A stretch of DNA of 64,000 bases from assembly GCF_017591435.1 (NCBI RefSeq), contig NC_059259.1:1499332-1563331 (forward strand). Direction: 5' to 3'. This DNA is from Portunus trituberculatus (taxonomy: Eukaryota > Arthropoda > Malacostraca > Decapoda > Portunidae). The notes under the pieces were generated by a model. It searched no databases, was not told the DNA's origin, and saw nothing but the letters and a program-made list of their open reading frames with translations. The translations under genes were made by a program, and so were the position numbers. The first letter of the stretch is position 1. Every line of letters starts with the position of its first letter. Positions 54,143 to 64,000 of this stretch are shown here, one piece after another.

Positions 54143-54695
54143 TAGGGGAGAGTGGGGCACGTTGAACATAGGGGCACATTGAACCATTGGATTTTTCAGG
54201 AATAGTTTGTCTCCCAATCAGCAGATGTCTCTTGTGTACAACGCTCTTCAGAAGCTCCACTCAAGCACCAGTTGAGTGGCAGCCTTCATTGAGGGAGGAC
54301 GTGCTGGTTTTTTTTTTTTTTAATATTTGACCTACTTTGTTCATCTGTTGAGGTAAGTACCAAACCTTCTAACACTTTCCACATAACTGATGCTTATGAT
54401 CAAATTATTCGAGTGAGTTACGTGGTAAGTGAAGTTTATTACAGGATACCAAACAAATTTGAATTCAACTTTGCTATTCTCTGAAACACATGTTTTTGTA
54501 ATGGCTGGAAATGGGGCACTTTGAACCATTAAAATAGGGGCACATTGAAATATGGTTCAATGTGCCCCACAATACTGTTCAATGTACCCCATAGCATTGT
54601 AATTGATTTGTTCTTATTTATAGGCCTACTGTTATGATTTTCATTATTATTATTATTATTGTTATTATTATTGAAAATTATTATTATTATTATTA

Positions 54696-54732
<37 letters not shown>

Positions 54733-56548
54733 GGTAATGTTCTAGTTGTTGTACATACTGACTATTAATAGAAAATAATAGGCTAAGTGGTTCCTAATGT
54801 TTAACATCTAATGAATGAGCTTGATGTTGTTTTCATTTCAGGAAATGGTGCGAAAGTATCTTGCAAAAACTGATCGAGGAAGAGCCGATGGGAACTTAAT
54901 GGAGAGAGCTGTTGACGAAGTTGTCAAAGGAAAGTCCATCAGGGAAGTTAGTCGTTTGCTGGATGTAAACCGGATTACATTGTCAAGATATGTTAAGAAA
55001 TTCCAAGCAGGGCAAGCTGAAAAAACAAAAGACTATGCTCCTAACTACAATACCAGACAAGTTGGTTGACTGCCTTATACATGTTAACTGAATTTATTAT
55101 AAATGCATGCTAGAAATGGAACAGATATTATATTTTCATTGACAATATAATAATGATGATAATAATAATAATAATAATAATTATTATTATTATTATTATT
55201 ATTAATTCGAGTTGTGTTTCTGCTTTAGGTATTTACTGAAGAAGAAGAAGACGGACTTTCTGAATATATCGTAACTTGCTCCCAGTTGTTTCATGGCCTT
55301 GGCTTGACAGCAGTAAGACGACTTGCATTTGAATATGCAATGAAGAGAGATAAAACTTGCCCAGATTCTTGGAAACATAACTGTATGGCAGGAAAGGACT
55401 GGATGGCTGGATTTATGAAGAGAAGTTACAAAAGTTACGAAAAGCACAGAAAAAAATAGTTGTTGAGGATGAAAGTTCAGATGATGAAGTGGAAAACATA
55501 TCAATGCATGGGGAATCAAGTGAATATGAAGAGGATTTTGCTGATGATCAGACAGATGATCAGTCAAGAAAAGACCCAGAGGATGAAGACTATGTTCTTA
55601 TCAAATTGAAGCTTGAAAATTCAGAGAATAAATGGGTATTTTATGTTGGCCAAATAAAAGAAAGGATTAAGGATGAAGAAGAAACATGTTATGATGTTGA
55701 TTTTACCGACAGTCTAAGAAGTTACCTGGAAGGTTCGTCAAACCAGCTAATGAGGATAGAGCAAAAGTCATGAAAAATGAAATAGTTATGTGTCTGCCCA
55801 AACCTATCACTACTGGTGGTACCAAGCGAGTGCAGTCAATGTTGAAGTTTCCTCTAAACTTGGAGGAATATAAATGTCACTAGATTTCTTTTATATAATT
55901 TCTTGAAGATTTAGTTGTCTTTAGCACTTACAATTATGTGATATGACTAGTCCAGTCAGGTAGGCAAGTGCGGCTTACATTATGAGTCATTCATACCAAG
56001 AAGAGTATTAGATTTATTTGTCTTAGCACTTATTATTTTGTGATACTAGTCCAGTCAGGTAGGCAAATGCTGCTTACATTATGAGTCATTCATACCAAGG
56101 AGAGTAGGTATTATAGCGTTTATTTTACATGTTTACCTTCTACATTAAGCATGCCATGTACGATTATAATAAAAAGGAACTTTATATTTTGTATACATCA
56201 AAAGAGGGAGAAAATATGTGTATTCTGAATGAATTATTAAAATATTTTTATTTCTAGACTTTGTTTTTTATTTTGCCTTCATTATTAAAGTTTAAAGACA
56301 TGGTTCAATCTACCCCATAGCATGGTTCAATGTACCCCGCCTATGGGGCAGTTTGAACCATTTTAGAAAAAAAAATAATCTGCCAAATTTTCCACTATGA
56401 AAACAAGATATATCAATCATTCCTATTGTCAACTTTGGGTAGAAGGATGAAGATGAATATCGCATGGGAGAAACATAAGTTTAGCCGAAAGATATTTGCC
56501 TATGACCAGATATGTCCAAAACCTGTTCAACGTGCCCCACTCTCCCTA
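54143..56548 (+). mobile_element. pogo-type DNA transposon with internal deletion
   Basis: TA (54,143-54,144) + GGGGAGAGTGGGGCACGTTG on the left and the inverted copy + TA (56,547-56,548) on the right. Subterminal copies of GGGGCACNTTGAAC in both orientations cluster at 54,168-54,185, 54,508-54,595 and 56,300-56,360. It codes a two-exon transposase lacking its catalytic domain (54,845-55,883). It is inserted in LINE-A, which resumes for only a few bases at 56,549. (ATT)n tracts lie at 54,644-54,732 and 55,148-55,204. Confidence 0.9.
54845..55883 (+). pseudogene. pogo transposase, DNA-binding and C-terminal parts only
   Basis: Exon 1 (54,845-55,060) codes a psq-type helix-turn-helix: MVRKYLAKTDRGRAD, KGKSIREVSRLLDVNRITLS. 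Its donor |GTTGGT at 55,061 and acceptor CTGCTTTAG| (55,228) remove an intron in phase 0. Exon 2 starts VFTEEEEDGLSEYIV and codes the CENP-B-type second DNA-binding domain (GLTAVRRLAFEYAMKRD, KDWMAGFMKR). Directly after, near 55,425, it changes frame into an acidic tail (ESSDDEVENIS) and the typical C-terminal module (DEDYVLIKLKLE, WVFYVGQIKE). The roughly 200-residue DDE catalytic domain is absent. A frameshift near 55,740 precedes the end KPITTGGTKRVQS. It could bind DNA but not cut it. Confidence 0.88.
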
Positions 56549-56553
56549 CTCTT

Positions 56554-58177
<1,624 letters not shown>

Positions 58178-58199
58178 GTATATATAAATTTTTTTATTT

Positions 58200-58468
58200 A
58201 TTTATTTTTTTTAATGTGAAAGGGACACTGGTCAAAGGATAGAGAAAAGAAAAGACCAGCTGAGATGCCAGTTCCAAAAAGAAGCATAAAAAAAATTTCA
58301 CCCAAAATTGGAGGATAAGAATCTTCAAACTTCCTTTTTGAAAGAATATAAGGAATAAGAAGAATGAAATATAGAAGGCAAGGAATTCCAGAGTTCACAA
58401 GATAAAATAATAAATGACATAATATTTGTTCAGTCTTGCATCAAATAGGTGGACAGAATAGCCCTGAG
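58200..58468 (-). mobile_element. LINE-A 3' end, minus strand
   Basis: Reverse complement matches the LINE-A 3' region at 13,170-13,330 ('attctgtccacc', 'tgaactctggaattcc', 'ctttcaaaaagg'). It lies directly beside the NDUFAF3 exon donor. Confidence 0.8.
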
Positions 58469-58490
58469 TACATCAATCTACTCCACTTAC

Positions 58491-58635
58491 CAATCTTGGG
58501 CTCCAGTAGATAGAAAAGTGATAAGGAGTTTTCATTGATGTCTGCCACACTCCTCACTCTCCAGCTGAGGACTGTCTTAGGGAACAGAGCCACAGGACCC
58601 ACAACTGATAGGCCATTGTTCAGACGAAACCCAAC
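58491..58635 (-). CDS. NDUFAF3: NDUFAF3 internal exon
   Basis: 145 bp bounded on the minus strand by acceptor CACCAG| and donor |GTAAGT. It reads VGFRLNNGLSVVGPVALFP, WRVRSVADINENSLSLFYLL and EPKI, ending in phase 1. This is the most conserved part of NDUFAF3 (GFxxNGxxVxGPxAL, DIxExSxSLFxLLEPxI). It joins the 63,135-63,297 exon in phase 0. The next exon, which should carry the VxGTGD loop and the stretch before ILPTE, was not found between 41,912 and 58,490. Confidence 0.93.
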
Positions 58636-59057
58636 CTGGTGACAGTGATACAGTGGGTGAGGTGACCAGAATACTTGTTCATGTACCTATTTGTGTTTGC
58701 TTCCATTATTCAATTCATGTTCATTTATAAATTGTAATTATGTTTCCTGGTGAACAGTGAGCCTTTGTCACGGCTGTCACGGGATGATTATAAACACTAC
58801 TGCCACTTTCACTCTGTCTCACTTAGATACCAACATGAATGGGATGAAACACAACCAAGGTGAAAAAATTTGCTGGACTTTTAAGCGTGGTACTCATGAG
58901 CAATGTTTCCTCAGTACTGGCATCACATGTTCCCATTTCCTTACCAACTTGTTCCCTGCCTGCTGAACAGCCAAACACTCGTTGTTCACATGGTATAGGA
59001 ATTTATTACTGTGAGTGGCAGCACACCTATTGGCTGGTCATTTCTACTAACACTTCA
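58636..59057. other. NDUFAF3 intron
   Basis: No feature recognised; a few short open frames have no family. Confidence 0.5.
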
Positions 59058-60317
<1,260 letters not shown>

Positions 60318-60480
60318 CCAGTGTTGGATGATCCATTTATCTTCAGTGAGTTCAGCAAAGCAGTGGACAGTCTGACCATGAATAAGGATTACAGTGATAT
60401 AAGCCCAGGTGTGATCACAAGCCTTCTTGTGTCATGGTTTTGATTTATTTTGGCAATATTTAACACATTCAGTGCAGTTA
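60318..60480 (+). mobile_element. LINE RT fragment
   Basis: FSEFSKAVDSLTMNKDYSDI then PGVITSLLVSWF and FILAIFNTF, matching the RT finger region (ExxxAIxxLxxxKxxGxDGIxPxLL) of another LINE; no GxDG remains. Confidence 0.55.
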
Positions 60481-60779
60481 GCAGCATGGCCGACTCCTTT
60501 GAGGAAACAAGAACTTTTGTTAGCCAGTGTGGTTTGCAAAATCGATGTAAGAAGAGGTATGCATACTTTTAAATGTCTGCAGAGTGTGTTGGGAAGATAA
60601 AACTGTATGAACACCGATGGATCATATTACACTAGAAAAAGAAAAAAAGTACCACTGTGATGCAACTCACCGGTGGGCATAAAGTTCATACGCCCACAAG
60701 TGGGTCACATTACATTGATAGTAAAATGTTTATAATGTTTACTATATATATAATTCATGTTACATAAACTTATTGAGTT
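60481..60779. other. no recognisable feature
   Basis: AT-rich intron sequence; nothing supportable. Confidence 0.45.
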
Positions 60780-62110
60780 TCTATAGTAGAGCAATGGATA
60801 TAATTCAAGAGAGGGACGGATGAGCAAGCTGTGTCTACTTGGATCTAAAAAAAAAAAAGGCTTTTGATAAAGTACCGCATTAAAGATTGCTATGGAAAAT
60901 TAAAAACATAGGTTGTTTACAGGGAGAGGTATTGGATTGAATAACAGACTTCTTAAAAGACAGAGAAATGAGAACAGTGATAAAAGACGAAGAATCAAAA
61001 TGGTGTGGAGTCATAGGAGTGGGAGAAGGCATGGAAAAAAAAAGAACATGAAAATGAAAAAAAGTTTGCTTTGCAAAAGTAGTCAAACAGCAGAAACATG
61101 AAAAAACCAAGGATATATTTATATAAGTGATTAAAGAAAAAAAAGAGCAAGAGAGAGACAAGGTGGACAAAAAAGAAGTGTATGGTTATATCTGGACTAC
61201 AAGAAAAGAAAAATCCAGTGAAACTTGTGAGGGAAAAGGAGGTTAAAATAAATTATTTTGATGTTCAGGATGGGGAACAGGGTGTAGCAAAAGAAACTGA
61301 AGAAACATGTACACTTAGAAAATATAGAGAGGGAACTAAAAGGCCACTAAAAGTTCAAATGAGATTTCGAGTAGTTGAAGAAATACTAGTGAGGACTGGG
61401 AAACTGGATGGAAAGACAGAATATAGCAACATTTGGATGAACCAGAAAGAAAGGGAAAGAAAGAACTGAGGAATGAAGCTAAGGAAAAAATGAGAGAAGG
61501 ACAGAGGCAGAGCAGAAGAAATATTACTGGAGAGAGAGTAAGATATGAGACTGAGGAAATGGTATGTCTAGAAAGAGGAAGAAATACACTAATGGTTATA
61601 TATACTACAAACATTGACAGATTGATTTCATGAATGCTAGAAGTGAGAGATTATATATTGGAAAAAAGACCAGACTTGGTATGTATAATAGAAACAAAGT
61701 TAAGTGAAGATATCCAAGTAAATTTTAGTGAGCAGGGATAGAATGTTTAGAGGAGAGAAAGGAGGAGAAAAATTTGGAGGAATATTGATAATGGCTCAAG
61801 AGGATATACTGTATACATGGAGGAACTACTGTTCGGAAATTAACTGGCTGAGGTTAAAAGCATAACAATGAAGACCAGTGGGAGGGAAAGGAGGGGTATC
61901 ATAGTAACACATGTCCAACCAAAGACTAATACATGGAGGCTTGATGTACATAAAGAAATGCAAAGTAAAGTGCTAAATTGCTTGGATAATATGCCAGGAA
62001 GGACAGAAGAGTGCTACTTGTAGTAGACCTACATTGCACACATGTAAATTGGGAAGAAATGGATGAAAACAGTCACGCTGAATGTTGTCGGGAGGAAGTG
62101 TTTTTGAAAT
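60780..62110 (+). mobile_element. old, rearranged LINE-E relative
   Basis: 60,780-61,010 matches the LINE-E RT motif-A region (KAFDKVPH, then REMRTVIKDEESKWCGV). Next to it, 61,170-62,110 matches ORF1 and endonuclease (VISGLQEKKNPVKLVREKEV, RRNITGERVRYETEE, TNIDRLIS, LVCIIETKLSED). The RT part lies upstream of the ORF1 part, so two fragments are juxtaposed. Many stops. Confidence 0.75.
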
Positions 62111-62639
62111 GTGATGAAGGACACAAACACAAACACACACACACATACACACACGCCAAAAAAAAAAAAAAAAAAAAATCACCATGACAAATCTAGGCCA
62201 TAATCAAGTAGAAAGCAACAATCATCTGTTGTTGTAAGTAAAAGATGATAATGCCAATGATGAGTCTGATGATCTTGACTCTAGAGTATCCACACAGCAG
62301 CTAGGCAGTGTTGAGACACATGGCATATGGGCAAACATGCAGTCCTTTGTTGTCCAGCCTCCACATAACACCACTTTGCTGGGATAGGATGAAGGTAACA
62401 GCTGCACTGACCCAGTTAGGCCTGCTGTTAGATAGGACTAGATTGATGGGGCAAATATTAAGCCACAAGATTATAATTTTGATGAGTTAAGCCAGCATCA
62501 CTGTGAAAGGCATATTTAAACCTCCAAGAGGGCATTTAAGAATAGAACTTTAAACTTTAACTCTTTTCTTATTGTTTTGTAACATTTTGAGTTATATAAG
62601 AACAAAAAAGAAAACTATTTTTGGTGACAGATTAATTAG
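62111..62639. other. intron sequence with (CA)n and A tract
   Basis: (CA)n at 62,125-62,154 and an A tract at 62,158-62,178; no gene seen. Confidence 0.55.
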
Positions 62640-63045
62640 TATAAGGGTGGTAAATTAATGCTGACCACTAGGATCTGGCTGAGAATTTTAAAAAGTTACA
62701 TGTGGTTGTGAAACCTAGACTGTTAGTAAAGAAATGAAGAAGAGACTGGAGACAGCAGAGATGTGGTTCTTCAGAAAAAATTATGAGGGTCCTGAGTATG
62801 AGGTGTTGCAGTTGGGTGGCAGGACAAGGGAGTTAATCACCGTGATGAGGAGACAGCTTGGGTATCTGGAGCATATTCTGAGAAGAGATAGTGTGGAGAG
62901 AGACCAGCTTTTGGGGGTGATTGAGAAGAGAACACAGGGGAGACAGAGAGTGAAAACCATGCATGGAATCAAGATGATACAAAGAGAGAAGAGTTTGGCA
63001 CTCCATTGTTGCCAATGTCAACTAGACACAGTACTGTGGTAAGGT
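62640..63045 (+). mobile_element. LINE-C 3' fragment, decayed
   Basis: MKKRLETAEMWFFRKNYEGP, LGGRTRELITVMRRQLGYLE and RDSVERDQLLGVIEKR match the LINE-C tail at 31,150-31,400, and 'cactccattgttgccaatgtcaactagac' matches its stop region. It ends less than 100 bp from an NDUFAF3 donor site. Confidence 0.88.
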
Positions 63046-63134
63046 AAGATCTGTCTTTTCCACTATTTTTGCAACCCACTAACATGGATAATACTATATT
63101 GCAAAACAAAAAACAATCAAATCAAACGTCTCAC

Positions 63135-63297
63135 CTGGCTGATGGCATCCACCATCAATCCAGCATCACTCTCCATGTTCAATACTTTCACAACACTCCG
63201 GTCATCAGTGTGTTGCTGGCGACAGTGTTGCAGTAGTTGTGGTGATGCAATAGGTCTGCCTGGTATCTTCACGGCCCTGGCTGTCACCCTTGAGGCA
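63135..63297 (-). CDS. NDUFAF3: NDUFAF3 upstream exon
   Basis: 163 bp between acceptor TCATTGACAG| and donor |GTGAGA on the minus strand. It reads ASRVTARAVKIPGRPIASPQ, then HTDDRSVVKVLNMES and GLMVDAISQ, ending in phase 0 directly before VGFRLNNG of the 58,491-58,635 exon. The DRSVVKVLN block aligns with TRISLLQ of the human protein. It starts with one base completing a split codon, so at least one more 5' exon, with the mitochondrial targeting sequence and start codon, lies further right or outside the window. Confidence 0.85.
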
Positions 63298-63797
63298 CTG
63301 TCAATGAAGCAGATATTCCTTTTGTATTAGTGTTGTTTGTTTCTGTGATAAACAAAATAACAGAAGGAAATAAGACTTAATAAAAATTTCCTGCCCTTTT
63401 TTTCCTATTCAGACCTTTTTTTCATTCCACTGCTAATAAACATGATGCAAAGTTATGCTTTGATGACAAATTTAAGCATTTCAAAGATGAAGAATTTTCT
63501 GGTTTACAAATATTAGTATGACAACACAGAGACAAGATACTTGGATAGTATTATGATACAGTATGATGATATATTTGTGCACTACATATTATAGTTATGT
63601 CTTGCATCTTCCTTTATTTTCAAAAATATAAGAAAATAAAGGAAGATGCAAGAAGCTTTCATATTTATACATATCAGTCCCTACATAAAACATGTCTTCC
63701 ATATATCATCCTCCACTATAAATTTGTTTCAACTTCTCCTCAAGCTCCTGAATGACATGTACAGCACTTCCTTCATTACTGAATCCATCTACAGTAG
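63298..63797. other. NDUFAF3 intron or 5' flank
   Basis: No exon recognised. On the minus strand 63,720-63,800 reads EGSAVHVIQELEEKLKQIYS, a short helical frame of unknown origin. Confidence 0.4.
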
Positions 63798-63840
63798 AAG
63801 TCTGTTAACCTAACCTAACCTAACCTAAAAAGTCTGTTAA
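63798..63840. repeat. telomere-type tract flanked by 11-bp direct repeats
   Basis: AAGTCTGTTAA at 63,798-63,808 and again at 63,830-63,840; between and overlapping them is (CCTAA)n, about four units. This looks like telomeric DNA inserted with a target-site duplication. Confidence 0.85.
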
Positions 63841-64000
63841 TGCAAACAATGATGATCCAAACATGAAAATATTAATTTACAGCCAAAACTTAATGCCTTT
63901 TTTTTTATATACCATGTGGGCTTTTTCACAGGAATTTCTGGGCTAAAGGGGAAATTTTTTGTGGTACCTCCTATCTCAAAGCCCACCCACTAGGAAACCG
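63841..64000. other. unassigned sequence at the window edge
   Basis: Reverse complement contains GGAGGTACCACAAAAAATTT and GCCCACATGGTATA, possibly part of a dispersed repeat. No gene seen. Confidence 0.35.

Noticed and set aside
63142..63330. Plus-strand ORF overlapping the NDUFAF3 exon
   Set aside because: Antisense shadow; the minus strand has the splice sites and conserved protein.
63798..63840. Chromosome end
   Set aside because: Only about four telomere units, with ordinary sequence on both sides.

Overview
The window looks like a slice of a large, repeat-choked arthropod genome, most probably a decapod crustacean. I infer this from the mixture of long pure dinucleotide tracts (CT, GT, AT), short (TTAGG/CCTAA) interstitial telomeric-type tracts, several animal LINE clades, piggyBac, pogo and hAT DNA transposons, an arthropod innexin fragment and a split nuclear gene for a mitochondrial complex I assembly factor. 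No bacterial or phage gene organisation is present and almost every long reading frame is a broken transposon gene. The species cannot be fixed from sequence alone.

Layout. 1-4,544: minus-strand copy A of a Ty3/Gypsy-type LTR retrotransposon, running off the left edge. 4,545-7,041: repeat fragments. 7,042-13,628: plus-strand copy B of the same family, complete with both LTRs, a tRNA-Arg-type primer site, a polypurine tract and a 4-bp GTAA target duplication; it sits inside a minus-strand LINE (LINE-A) whose two halves lie at 6,061-7,041 and 13,633-14,112. In copy B integrase precedes reverse transcriptase, and a GC-rich innexin coding fragment sits where the RT active site and most of RNase H should be. 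14.1-17.1 kb: (TA)n tracts, an inverted repeat and another LINE-A. 17.1-19.9 kb: a dead piggyBac transposase with its right end. 20.3-21.9 kb: the 3' half of an I-like LINE (LINE-B) with RNase H; 23.9-27.5 kb: the 5' half of a LINE-B-type element on the other strand. Between them are two exons of a THAP zinc-finger gene (22.5 and 23.65 kb).

27.6-36 kb: a (AGT)n tract, a LINE ORF1, an RTE-like LINE (LINE-C) ending in a tail-to-tail palindrome, and a nearly full-length CR1-like LINE-D whose ORF1 carries PHD-like and CCCH zinc fingers. 36-40.2 kb: tandem repeats at several scales. 41.7-63.3 kb: exons of NDUFAF3 on the minus strand, separated by introns filled with transposons: LINE-E with a near-identical second 3' copy, a tyrosine recombinase remnant, MITEs, LINE-A with nested hAT and pogo elements, and an (AT)n tract of nearly 800 bp.

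The supported host genes are NDUFAF3 (three exons seen, one internal and the 5' exon(s) not found) and a THAP-domain gene or pseudogene. Everything else is mobile or tandem repeat DNA. The most unusual object is the innexin-bearing LTR retrotransposon. LINE-A to LINE-E are labels used only here.
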